From an uncultured Slackia sp. (lineage in GTDB: Bacteria > Actinomycetota > Coriobacteriia > Coriobacteriales > Eggerthellaceae): a stretch of 8,981 nt of DNA. The stretch lies in contig CAKUEV010000069.1 in assembly GCA_934646845.1 (NCBI GenBank), positions 1-8,981 of the forward strand. The letters are read 5' to 3'. The position numbers and the translations under genes were made by a program. The notes below the pieces were generated by a model. It had not been told where the DNA came from, did not search any database, and was given only the letters and a program-made list of their open reading frames with translations. Within the stretch, counting starts at the first letter, position 1; each line of letters starts with the position of its first letter. Of the stretch, positions 1-6,743 are shown piece after piece.

Positions 1-412
1 TGCCGCGCGAGAAGGTGCGCACCACGTCGAAGCGGCGATGGTCGAGCTCAACCGCGCGCAGAAGCTCGCGCACACGTTCCTCGGCGTTCACCACGCCGTA
101 CAGTTGCGCGGTGAACATGAGGTTTTCCATGGCCGTGAGGTCGGGGTACAGCATGGGGTTGTGCGAGATGAGCCCAATGTGCTCGCGCACCTTATCGGGG
201 TCTTCTTTCGCATCGAAGCCCGCCACGAGCGCCGTGCCCGACGTGGCGCGCGAAAGCGTGGCGAGCGTGCGCACGAGCGTGGTTTTGCCGGCGCCGTTCG
301 GCCCGAAGATGGAAAGGAACGCGCCTTCGGGTACTTCGATCGACACTTTGTCGAGCGCCTTGCGGTCGCCGAACACCTTCGTGAGCTTTTTCGTTTCAAT
401 GGCGTTTGCCAT
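1..412 (-). CDS. ccmA: CcmA-like heme-exporter ABC ATPase (partial, C-terminus beyond window)
   Basis: This is the ATP-binding subunit of the CcmABCD machinery, which uses ATP hydrolysis to release holo-CcmE during System I cytochrome c maturation on the cytoplasmic face of the membrane. The frame is open from an ATG at 412 to the window edge, giving 137 codons. Walker A (GPNGAGKTT) is at residues 37-45. The Q-loop region reads ISHNPMLYPDLTAMENL around residues 82-98, with His84 where most ABC ATPases carry Gln; CcmA proteins commonly have His here. The last visible residues, FSRG, begin the FSRGM-type signature. The Walker B motif lies off the window. The ATG is only 10 bp after the ccmF stop, so the genes are co-transcribed. 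The CcmA assignment over a generic ABC ATPase rests mainly on this linkage to ccmE and ccmF. Confidence 0.9.
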   Translation of the reverse strand, partial: MANAIETKKLTKVFGDRKALDKVSIEVPEGAFLSIFGPNGAGKTTLVRTLATLSRATSGTALVAGFDAKEDPDKVREHIGLISHNPMLYPDLTAMENLMFTAQLYGVVNAEERVRELLRAVELDHRRFDVVRTFSRG

Positions 413-422
413 AGCCGCTGCC

Positions 423-2735
423 CTACGCTTCCGCCGTTGCCGCAGGCTTAGTCGCCACAGCGGCATCGGTCGCAGCCTCGGCGGCGCTTTCCGCCTTAAT
501 CGCGGCCTCGGCGGCGCTTTCCGCCTCGCCCTCGGCCGTCTCTTCCGCACAAGCATCGCCCTTGGCAGCTTCCGCCTGAGCACCAGCCTTAACCTTCACT
601 TTGCCCGAAGGCTTGCGGCGGCCAAACGCGCCAAGGCCGGTGCCAATAACGAGCATCGCGAAACCGACCCACACCCAGCTGATGAGCGGGTTCACGCGCA
701 CGTCCATCGACAGCTGACCGGCATCATTCACGCCGCGGTACACCACGAACAAGTCCTCCATGGGGAAGCTTATCACGCTCGCGTTGAGCTTGGTCTGCTG
801 CGTGGCCGACTGCAGCGTCACCGAAGGCGACACCGTGCCAATGTAGTTGCCAGAATTCGTGTCGTACACCTCGAACTGGGTGCAGTAGTCAACCTGCTTG
901 CCGTTGGAGGTCTCGGTTACTTCATTGTTCAGATAGCGAAGCTCGTAGTTCTCAATGGTGAACGTGCCGCCCGTGTTGGAATCCTGATCGAAATCGACGT
1001 AGCCGGTTTTCTCGGTCACATACATCGACGAACCAATGAGGCCCACCAGAATGATGGACATCGCAAGGTGCGTGATGTAGCCGCCGAAACGCGGGGCGTC
1101 GGACGCGAGGCTTGCGAAAAACGCCGCCACCGGGTTTTTGCCCGCAGCTTTCGCGCGCGCGCCGACCGTGCGACCAATAAGGAACAGCGTATTGAAGAAC
1201 AGCAAGCTCGCCACCGCGAAGCCCACCACGGCGATGCCGTTGTAGTACCACACGGGGCCTTCCGACGCGAGCTCTTCGGCCTCGGTGCCGCCCGCCTGGA
1301 TGATGGCGTCATACGCCGGGTAGAGCGTGGTGACGAAATATGCCATGAGCGCAACGAACAGCACGACCGCGCACAAACCCGGGACGCGCGCCTTCTTCCA
1401 GAAAGCCTTGGGGTCGGTTTTCACCCAAGAAAGCAGCGGGCATACGGCGATAATCGCGCAGTACGCCACCCCGAGCGGGCGAGCGATGGCATTATAGGTA
1501 CCGGCGGACAGGCTCTGGCCGCCGAACGGCAGCCATGAAGGCAGCGCGCTTGCCACCGTGAGGTAGCACAGGATCACCGTGAACACGATCATGATTACGT
1601 TGTTGAAATAGTACGCGGCGTCGCGCGAGGCGAACGATTCCATAACGTCGTTCTCGCCGGGGCCGAAACTCTTCCAGCGAATAAGCAGGCCGGCGATGCC
1701 CGCGAGCATCGAAACCGCGATAAGGCCGCCGAAGAGCACGAGCGACACCGGGTCGCCCTCGAAGGCGTGCACCGATTGCACGATGCCCGAGCGCGTGATG
1801 AACGTGCCGGTAATAACGAACGCGAACGTGATGCACGCGCACATGATCGACCAGCGCTTGAACGCGCCGCGCTTGCGGTACACGGTGAAGCTGTGCACAA
1901 GCGCGAGCGCCACGCACCACGAAAGCAGGCTGGCGTTTTCCACAGCGTCCCAGCCCCAGTAGCCGCCCCAGCCAAGCACGACGTAGGCCCACACGCAGCC
2001 AAGGCCAATACCGATGCCCAGGAACAGCCACGAAATCATGGCGAAACGGCTCGAGCGCTCAACCCATTTCTTGGAAGAATCGTTCACGATGAGCGCCGCG
2101 ATGGCGTACGCGAACGGAATAGTGAGGCCCGCGTAGCCGATGAACAGCGTCGGCGGATGAATGGCCTGCGCCCAGTGCTCGAGCAGCGGGTTCATGCCCT
2201 GCATGGAGCCCGTATTCGTGAGGCGGCCCGAAGAATCGATGTAGGGAGCCGCGGTCGCCGTGAAGGGCATATTGCTTTCCGAGAAGAGCATGACGGCCAC
2301 AAACGCCACGAGCACGAGGCCCGACACGAGCAGCGCCATGCAATCGATGGGTTCGTCGTGCTTCATCACGCGCACGGCCACGGCCACGTTGAACGCCGAG
2401 ATGAGCCATGCCCACAGCAGAAGCGAGCCCTCGCGGCCGGCCCACAGACCCGCGAAACGGTAGAGCACGCCGAGCGCGCCTTCCGCCTCGGAATGCTCGA
2501 GCAGCACGTATTCGATAGAGAAATCGCCCGTCATGAAGCAGAAGACGAGCAGGCCGCAGCAGAACGTGAGCGCGATGAACGCGAGAATATGCGCCACGGC
2601 GCCCGCCCACGCGAACGTGTCGGCCGAAGATGCGCGGCGAGTGCCGCGAAGCGCCTGCGAAACGAGCAGGCACACAGAGCCAATGACCACGCCCGCAAAG
2701 GCGATGACCAGGCTGAACAAACCAAAGGTAGACAC
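423..2735 (-). CDS. ccmF: Cytochrome c heme lyase subunit CcmF
   Basis: CcmF is the integral-membrane heme lyase that takes heme from CcmE and ligates it to CxxCH motifs of apocytochromes. The protein has 770 residues and many membrane helices. The tryptophan-rich WWD signature is at residues 256-273 (core WGWDAVENASLLSW). The four family histidines are recognisable: His193 in HPPTLFIGY, His281 in LVHSF, His323 after RSGIVQS, and His556 in GGYITH. A conserved GREGSLLLW segment is near residues 100-108. A soluble extracytoplasmic domain spans about 571-682, followed by a last helix at about 685-704. Unusually, a 65-residue tail rich in Ala, Glu and Lys (706-770) follows, containing a repeated decapeptide. 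The start is a GTG at 2735, chosen because AGGAGGG (2743-2749) sits 7 nt upstream. The start follows the ccmE stop by 3 bp, implying translational coupling. Confidence 0.96.
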   Translation of the reverse strand: MSTFGLFSLVIAFAGVVIGSVCLLVSQALRGTRRASSADTFAWAGAVAHILAFIALTFCCGLLVFCFMTGDFSIEYVLLEHSEAEGALGVLYRFAGLWAGREGSLLLWAWLISAFNVAVAVRVMKHDEPIDCMALLVSGLVLVAFVAVMLFSESNMPFTATAAPYIDSSGRLTNTGSMQGMNPLLEHWAQAIHPPTLFIGYAGLTIPFAYAIAALIVNDSSKKWVERSSRFAMISWLFLGIGIGLGCVWAYVVLGWGGYWGWDAVENASLLSWCVALALVHSFTVYRKRGAFKRWSIMCACITFAFVITGTFITRSGIVQSVHAFEGDPVSLVLFGGLIAVSMLAGIAGLLIRWKSFGPGENDVMESFASRDAAYYFNNVIMIVFTVILCYLTVASALPSWLPFGGQSLSAGTYNAIARPLGVAYCAIIAVCPLLSWVKTDPKAFWKKARVPGLCAVVLFVALMAYFVTTLYPAYDAIIQAGGTEAEELASEGPVWYYNGIAVVGFAVASLLFFNTLFLIGRTVGARAKAAGKNPVAAFFASLASDAPRFGGYITHLAMSIILVGLIGSSMYVTEKTGYVDFDQDSNTGGTFTIENYELRYLNNEVTETSNGKQVDYCTQFEVYDTNSGNYIGTVSPSVTLQSATQQTKLNASVISFPMEDLFVVYRGVNDAGQLSMDVRVNPLISWVWVGFAMLVIGTGLGAFGRRKPSGKVKVKAGAQAEAAKGDACAEETAEGEAESAAEAAIKAESAAEAATDAAVATKPAATAEA
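475..526. repeat. Two 22-bp direct repeats in the ccmF 3' end (30-bp period)
   Basis: Positions 475-496 and 505-526 are identical over 22 bp and offset by exactly 30 bp, so the reading frame is kept. They encode two tandem decapeptides, AESAAEAAIK and AESAAEAATD, in the charged, alanine-rich cytoplasmic tail of CcmF. The pattern suggests a recent in-frame tandem duplication, and the copy number could vary between strains by slippage. Confidence 0.8.
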
Positions 2736-2738
2736 GCT

Positions 2739-3425
2739 TTAACCCTCCTGCGCGACGTCGGTTGCTTTAAATGCGCCGGACGCTTCCAGCGAGCCGGTGA
2801 CGACGACCGAAGTGCCATCGGCAATGCCGTCGGCCAGCGCGCCGTCATAATCGACGGCGATTTCGCGCGAAGCGTCGTTTGCGTCGACGATCACGAAGCG
2901 CGGCTCGCCGCTTTCGGCGGCCGAAGTGAGCGTGCCGGCTTTCACGGCACCCTTGAGCTTCACGGTGGTGTTAATGATGGAGTCACCGTAGTCGAGCAGA
3001 TTCGTCACGCTCAGAGCGTCAGTAGCGCTTTCATACTTCGAGGGGCACTTCGTGACAAGCTCGCTGCACACGAGCTCAAGGCCACTTTCGCCCTCGACGA
3101 TTTTGCCCGTGCAAATAGCGGTCACGCCGTTGCCGAACGTCGAAGAAGCGGCGCCATCGTAGCTCACATGAAGCTTCTGGGCCGGATCGCCCCCATCGGG
3201 ATCGTAGATGTCGAACGTGAGCACACCGTCGACCGTGGCAAACGAGTTGTCCACCACGTTGCCGGAAACCTGCACGCGCTCGCCCGAAAGGTCAGATTCC
3301 AGGGCATCTTTCACCGAGATGGTTTTCGCCGCGCCGCTCGAGCCGACAATGGCAAGAACAATCGCGAGCACCACAACGATAACGCCCGTGACCACAATGA
3401 GCCTGCGCTTCATTTTGGAGTTCAT
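2739..3425 (-). CDS. ccmE: Cytochrome c maturation protein CcmE, C-xxx-Y type with a second OB-like domain
   Basis: CcmE is a membrane-anchored periplasm-side heme chaperone that covalently holds heme and passes it to CcmF. From the chosen start the protein has 228 residues: a short basic N-terminus, one membrane helix at about 8-28, then an OB-fold-like domain at about 36-125. This ends in the heme-attachment motif CPSKY (Cys127, Tyr131), the C-xxx-Y variant known from some bacteria and archaea in place of H-xxx-Y. A second region at about 150-225 again resembles the CcmE barrel (IAVDYDGALADGI, then SVVVTGSLEASGAFKATDV) but stops where the heme motif would follow. Usual CcmE proteins are about 130-160 residues with one barrel. 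The ATG at 3425 has AGGAG 8 nt upstream. A longer frame from 3506 would add a basic segment before the helix and lacks such a site. Confidence 0.9.
   Translation of the reverse strand: MNSKMKRRLIVVTGVIVVVLAIVLAIVGSSGAAKTISVKDALESDLSGERVQVSGNVVDNSFATVDGVLTFDIYDPDGGDPAQKLHVSYDGAASSTFGNGVTAICTGKIVEGESGLELVCSELVTKCPSKYESATDALSVTNLLDYGDSIINTTVKLKGAVKAGTLTSAAESGEPRFVIVDANDASREIAVDYDGALADGIADGTSVVVTGSLEASGAFKATDVAQEG
2743..2749 (-). promoter_or_regulatory. Ribosome binding site fixing the GTG start of ccmF
   Basis: On the minus strand AGGAGGG lies inside the last codons of ccmE and is 7 nt from the GTG at 2735. It supports GTG as the true start and implies that ribosomes ending ccmE feed ccmF. Confidence 0.8.
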
Positions 3426-3563
3426 TCGCTTCGCTCCTTTTCCGTGCGGCGCTTTTGGCCGCTCCCCTTGCGCGCACGCGCGCGCCCGTATCTCAATAAG
3501 CCCCATCGGGCATTAAAGCCCCGCGTCGACATAAGAGCAGGGCATTCCAACCCTGCATAATAC
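3426..3563 (-). promoter_or_regulatory. Leader region of the ccmEFA operon
   Basis: About 138 bp lie between the upstream terminator and ccmE, so the ccmE promoter should be here. I could not pick a convincing -35/-10 pair. Small hairpins are visible at 3508-3521 (GGGC-ATTAAA-GCCC) and 3537-3556 (GCAGGG, 8-nt loop, CCCTGC). A 16-bp alternating purine-pyrimidine CG tract covers 3470-3485. None of these matches a riboswitch family I recognise. Confidence 0.4.
3434..3438 (-). promoter_or_regulatory. Ribosome binding site fixing the ccmE start
   Basis: On the minus strand AGGAG is 8 nt before the ATG at 3425, which places the start immediately ahead of the signal-anchor helix and argues against an in-frame start at 3506. 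Confidence 0.7.
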
Positions 3564-3600
3564 AAAAAAGGACCCGCCAAAAAATGGCGGGTCCTTTTGT
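3564..3600 (-). terminator. Rho-independent terminator after the multiheme cytochrome gene (bidirectional shape)
   Basis: A perfect 10-bp stem, GGACCCGCCA (3570-3579) with TGGCGGGTCC (3585-3594), encloses a 5-nt loop. On the minus strand it is followed by six T residues, 69 bp past the cytochrome stop. A run of TTTT on the plus-strand side gives it a two-way shape, but no plus-strand gene ends here. It insulates ccmEFA from the cytochrome transcript. Confidence 0.93.
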
Positions 3601-3668
3601 TCCATGGCGCTTCGGGAAACTACGCAAATTGCAGTACCCGCAGCGTTGCGATCGGCGGATGCGCCAAA

Positions 3669-4388
3669 CTAGAGAGTCTGAAGCTTCTTGCCCTCGCTCG
3701 CGGAGAGCCTGCCCTCCGGGATAGGAGCGTCGCTGTGGCAGCTGGAGCAGTAGTTCACAGACTGCGCATGGCCCTTGTGGCACTGCGTGCAAGAGTACTC
3801 GCCGTGCTGGGAGACATGCGGGTTGCGGGTGCTGGACAGGTCGGCGGTCAGAGCCACGAGGTCGTCGCGAGTCATGACAGAACCGTCAGCATTGGTGTGG
3901 CAACCGGAGTTCAGGCAGAACTCGTCGTCTTCAGCGCCACGAGCAGCAACGAGCTCGCTGATGTCGCGGGTCTCGAGGACGGTGTCGCCCTGCTTGTTCT
4001 CGCCAGCAACCTCATAGTTGCCGGTGATCCAGTTCATGCCTTCGGTGATCTGCTCGGTGATGACCGGCTGATGGCAGCCGAGGCAGGTGGTGCCGGCTTC
4101 GGTCTTGTGCAGGTAGGCCATCATAGCGTTCTTCTGATCTTCAGAAGTGAGCTCGTTGCCATACTTGTCATAGTTGCCAGAATCGTAGGTCTCGAGGTAA
4201 GCGTCCATCGGAGTGTGGCAGATGGCGGCGCAGAAGCTCGGCTGCTCATGCCAAACCCAGAAGCCCGCACCAGCGGCCACGATTACGACAGCAACAACGC
4301 CGACAACGACGGGCCATTTCTTCTTGCCCTTTTTGGCGGCTTTGGTATCCGCAGCTTCGGTCGTTTCAACCTTCTCTTCTTCAGCCAT
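3669..4388 (-). CDS. Membrane-anchored pentaheme cytochrome c (NapC/NrfH or cytochrome c3-like)
   Basis: This is a probable electron carrier from the quinone pool to an extracytoplasmic reductase. The 239 residues comprise a charged cytoplasmic N-terminus (1-24), one membrane helix (about 25-46) and an outer domain with five heme sites: CAAICH at 53-58 (CX3CH), CLGCH at 102-106, CLNSGCH at 158-164 (CX4CH), CTQCH at 200-204 and CSSCH at 214-218. The segment NPHVSQHGEYSCTQCHKGH (189-207) has the His-rich look of cytochrome c3-like modules and supplies possible distal ligands. The first heme site directly after the anchor, followed by TPM, recalls NrfH/NapC quinol dehydrogenases, but the spacing is unusual and the exact family is uncertain. 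It starts at ATG 4388 with a GGGGG-type ribosome site 5 nt away. It is monocistronic and sits upstream of the ccm genes that would mature it. No partner reductase is in the window. Confidence 0.9.
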   Translation of the reverse strand: MAEEEKVETTEAADTKAAKKGKKKWPVVVGVVAVVIVAAGAGFWVWHEQPSFCAAICHTPMDAYLETYDSGNYDKYGNELTSEDQKNAMMAYLHKTEAGTTCLGCHQPVITEQITEGMNWITGNYEVAGENKQGDTVLETRDISELVAARGAEDDEFCLNSGCHTNADGSVMTRDDLVALTADLSSTRNPHVSQHGEYSCTQCHKGHAQSVNYCSSCHSDAPIPEGRLSASEGKKLQTL

Positions 4389-4703
4389 GGATACCCCCTT
4401 TCTTTCTTCTTCTTTCCTTCACTTCCCCGTATTCCGTGTACAAGTTGGAGGGGATGCCCAAAGCATCTTGGTAAATCTGTACACGAAATACTTCGGAAAA
4501 CTTTAGCACAGTTGGCCGAAAAACTGCCCAAAAAGCCCTCACCCATTTGGGGGGAAATTACAACAAATTGCGTATATGGGGCGCATTTTCCCTCGTCTGC
4601 AGAGTGTGACATACCTATTCTCTAAGTATTTTGACGTATGGAAGGCTTCAGCACCCCATTTCGTTTGCTTAGGTAACATTTTTGCTGCATTAGTGAAATA
4701 CCA
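4389..4703 (-). promoter_or_regulatory. 315-bp non-coding leader before the cytochrome gene
   Basis: This stretch between the unknown gene's stop and the cytochrome start is visibly AT-richer than its neighbours and must hold the cytochrome promoter and the 3' end of the upstream transcript. I see no strong hairpin with a T run for the upstream gene and no clear FNR- or CRP-like box. The notable element is the spaced inverted repeat at 4430-4490. A purine-rich minus-strand run (4397-4420) precedes the ribosome site. Confidence 0.5.
4430..4490. promoter_or_regulatory. Spaced inverted repeat with TGTACA cores, candidate operator pair
   Basis: TATTCCGTGTAC (4430-4441) and GTACACGAAATA (4479-4490) are reverse complements over 11 of 12 bases. 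Each arm overlaps a TGTACA palindrome (4437-4442 and 4478-4483), with centres 41 bp apart, close to four helical turns. It lies 42-102 bp before the cytochrome start codon, a typical place for a dimeric or looping regulator. No protein is assigned. Confidence 0.45.
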
Positions 4704-5627
4704 TCATTTGAACACATTTCGCAGTGGCGGAAAGCGTGGTCTTGGCGAGCAGCGAAGCGCGCCTATGCAAGTTGGGCAAAAGGCTCGCTCCCATGCAACG
4801 CCCGTAGCGCAAGGCAAGCGATGGCGCCGAACTATTCGACGCTCCCCTTTCACGCAATGCTTCCGCAGCGTTTTCTCGATGGTCAGCGCGCCGCCTTCGA
4901 AGTTTTCCAGTATGCGCCACGCCTCTTCTTCTATGCGTGCGTCGCGTTCTTCGAACGGCACGTCTGCCAAAGGGCTGCGATGCACACCGGGAAATTCGGT
5001 CGGCGGGTTCAGGTCGTATTCCGTGTCTTCGATAAGCTGCTTCGCCTCGCGCTTGTCGCGCTGCGCCTTTAGGAGCGGGACCGCCGTAAGATATTCATCG
5101 GCCGTGCGAATAATTTTCCCATTCTCGCGCGCGTCGGCGAACCAGGCGTCGAATTGCTTCGCCAGCCCCGCACCAATTGCCATGTCGTATTCCGCCATGG
5201 CCGAAGCGTACACGATGCGACCCGCGAACGGCAGAAGACACGCTTCGACGAAACCGATATCGCTTTTTAGCATGGAATCGACCTCGAGCGAAAACCCCGT
5301 GAGTTCTATGATGTGATCTTCGAAAAGCAGCTCAACGTCGCCGTTCGGGCGAACGCAATAGGGGAATCGGTCATCGAGCGCCTCGCACCACGATGCCGCA
5401 TCATTCAGAAGCGACGCCGAAAAGCCCGACGGGTTCAGCGCGACGTATTCCTGCAGAACCTCGGGGTGCGCGCACAATGCCCGCATGACTTCACTTTGCT
5501 TTTCTGGGTCACGCTGCGCGCGATCGCAGCCGACGCGAAGATTCAACCCCAAACGCGCATTGGCGAAATCAACCACGGAATCGAGCAATTGGAAAAAACG
5601 AATGCCCTGAGCAGGATTCAGCACCAT
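4704..5627 (-). CDS. Hypothetical protein, function not recognised
   Basis: The protein has 307 residues, soluble by appearance, with no signal peptide or membrane helix. The ATG at 5627 is preferred because AGGGGG lies just upstream (5632-5637); a longer frame would need a TTG at 5663. The N-terminal half is helical and acidic (LNPAQGIRFFQLLDSVVDF onward). A central segment, ACLLPFAGRIVYASAMAEYD, resembles the LPF-GKI-YDG-type motif seen in some uncharacterised bacterial proteins, a weak resemblance from memory. The last roughly 55 residues change character: basic and Cys-rich, with LPCATG, FCPTC and LRCSP, so they may bind metal or be a divergent or frameshifted end. The gene stands alone between two non-coding gaps. 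I assign no function. Confidence 0.75.
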   Translation of the reverse strand: MVLNPAQGIRFFQLLDSVVDFANARLGLNLRVGCDRAQRDPEKQSEVMRALCAHPEVLQEYVALNPSGFSASLLNDAASWCEALDDRFPYCVRPNGDVELLFEDHIIELTGFSLEVDSMLKSDIGFVEACLLPFAGRIVYASAMAEYDMAIGAGLAKQFDAWFADARENGKIIRTADEYLTAVPLLKAQRDKREAKQLIEDTEYDLNPPTEFPGVHRSPLADVPFEERDARIEEEAWRILENFEGGALTIEKTLRKHCVKGERRIVRRHRLPCATGVAWERAFCPTCIGALRCSPRPRFPPLRNVFK

Positions 5628-5876
5628 GGATCCCCCTAAAGTCGGGAAACAGCATTTTTGCAAACATTACCATAGCGCAAACACGATGCGGTCGACAGAA
5701 GCCGCCGCGAGGTCAGACTAGCGTTTTGGCGAACGTGGGTGGACCTGCGCGAGGTCGGGAAAGCGTGCGCAAATCGACTTCATCATTCGCCCTCAGCGGA
5801 CGCAAGAGCCCCTCAGCATTGCCGGCAAAGCAAGACGCAGCGCCACCGACAGCCAACCCGCCAGCCAAAAACAGAT

Positions 5877-6036
5877 GCCTTCGCATAAAAACGCGCGAAG
5901 TGCGTACCCTTGGCTCATGATACGTTCAAAAAGCACGCACACACAAACATAATCCCAGGTCGCGATAGCCCATAAACAGCTTGCAACATCGCGTTTCGAA
6001 ATAGGATACGCACTTCGTGCGTTTTTGCGCAAAGGC
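5877..6036. repeat. 160-bp segment bounded by 33-bp inverted repeats
   Basis: The arms 5877-5909 and 6004-6036 are reverse complements at 28 of 33 positions, and all five differences are transitions. Each arm holds a small hairpin (ACGCAC-TTC-GYGCGT) followed by five T residues pointing outward, resembling a weak terminator on each side. Read outward, both arms also encode the same peptide, GYALRAFL, with three of the five differences synonymous. The element could be a small non-autonomous mobile element, but I see no flanking target duplication (left flank CAGAT, right flank CGCCT). Confidence 0.7.
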
Positions 6037-6236
6037 CGCCTCAACGCGGACCGTGAGGGCGCGGCAGGATGGAGGCGCAAACGCGACGGCGGCCTCAAGA
6101 ACAACCGCTCCCGCCCTGTAGAATACCCACTTCGACTTCGGGGGCCGCCCTCGACTGCTGTTTCGCGAGAAGAGCTGCAAGCGGAGGGGTTTCGCGAAGG
6201 CGGCGTTTGTAAATGGCACGCTTTTTGACCACTTTT

Positions 6237-6270
6237 TGCGAAGAGGTGGCCAAAACCGTGGCCATTCGCA
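6237..6270. repeat. Bulged hairpin in the non-coding gap
   Basis: TGCGAA (6237-6242) pairs with TTCGCA (6265-6270). Inside, TGGCC (6247-6251) pairs with GGCCA (6260-6264), leaving a 4-nt bulge and an 8-nt loop. No T run follows on either strand, so it is not a terminator. Confidence 0.5.
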
Positions 6271-6464
6271 ATCTAGGGCCCGGACCCATGCTTGCCAGGC
6301 GAAAAACGCGCATTCGAGCCGGCGGATCTTGCATCTGTGCGCCCTCGCGCTGGAAAAGCTTGCCCCTTCGCGCCAGCAAGCCGCGCGTCTTCACACCTGC
6401 CAGTGGCGGAGATCCCGTCTTTGGCCTTCCTCTTACCCTACGGCCCGAGTATTCAGGCGTATAC

Positions 6465-6489
6465 GTTCGAACATATATTTTGTTCGAAC
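6465..6489. promoter_or_regulatory. Paired GTTCGAAC palindromes, candidate binding site
   Basis: Two perfect 8-bp palindromes (6465-6472 and 6482-6489) have centres 17 bp apart across an all A/T spacer (ATATATTTT), and the left one overlaps CGTATACG (6458-6465). The half-sites resemble Gram-positive SOS (LexA) boxes, CGAAC-N4-GTTCG, but the spacer here is 9, so that identity is not supported. There is no adjacent gene to regulate. Confidence 0.4.
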
Positions 6490-6622
6490 ACCCAAATGCA
6501 GCCGACAAATTCAAGCAAACGAAAAAGGGCAATCGACCGGCGTTAACGTCTCTGAATGAAACACGCTTTTTGTCCTATAAGCCTGGGGGATGCGGTTGGG
6601 CTCACGCGGGGTCGAGGGACAC

Positions 6623-6652
6623 AAAAAAGGCGCCACGCGAATGCATGGCGCC
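6623..6652 (-). terminator. Rho-independent terminator of the hydrolase-kinase operon
   Basis: On the minus strand a 7-bp perfect stem, GGCGCCA with TGGCGCC (arms 6646-6652 and 6629-6635), encloses a 10-nt loop and is followed by six T residues. It lies about 90 bp after the kinase stop codon. Confidence 0.9.
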
Positions 6653-6743
6653 CAGGTCGCCCATGGCAGAGCCAAAATCAAGGGGATGACGACCTATCTG
6701 CAAAGCGTATACGCTCCACATTCAAGCAATTGGCCAGTTGGCC

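Larger units (their letters stand above)
5628..6622. other. About 1 kb without a recognisable gene
   Basis: Open frames occur on both strands (for example 6095-6532 minus and 6213-6689 plus) but overlap each other, lack good ribosome sites and show no domain I recognise. What is visible is structural: a 33-bp inverted repeat at 5877-6036, a bulged hairpin at 6237-6270, and twin GTTCGAAC palindromes at 6465-6489. The right end abuts the terminator of the kinase operon. The left end (5628 to about 5720) should contain the promoter of the hypothetical gene; TATGGT on the minus strand near 5670 is a weak -10 candidate. The segment may be an interspersed intergenic repeat, a decayed gene or a non-coding RNA locus. 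Confidence 0.6.

Noticed and set aside
15..1538. Long plus-strand open frame of 507 codons
   Set aside because: It runs antisense to ccmA and ccmF, is dominated by Arg/His/Ala, and has no family resemblance; it is a GC-rich shadow.
1767..3560. Plus-strand open frame of 597 codons
   Set aside because: Antisense to ccmF and ccmE with Arg/His/Ala-rich composition typical of shadows; the minus-strand genes are unambiguous.
5793..5918. Short hydrophobic minus-strand frame starting MSQGYALRAF
   Set aside because: It could encode a 41-residue membrane peptide, but it overlaps the inverted repeat arm and has no supporting ribosome site or homology I can name.
6465..6489. LexA/SOS box
   Set aside because: The half-sites resemble it, but the 9-bp spacer does not fit the 4-bp spacer of Gram-positive SOS boxes.
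6095..6532. Minus-strand frame of 145 codons in the gap
   Set aside because: It overlaps plus-strand frames, lacks a convincing ribosome site and shows no recognisable domain; left as part of the unexplained gap.
6213..6689. Plus-strand frame of 158 codons in the gap
   Set aside because: It reads through the kinase operon terminator, has low-complexity basic sequence and no family motif.
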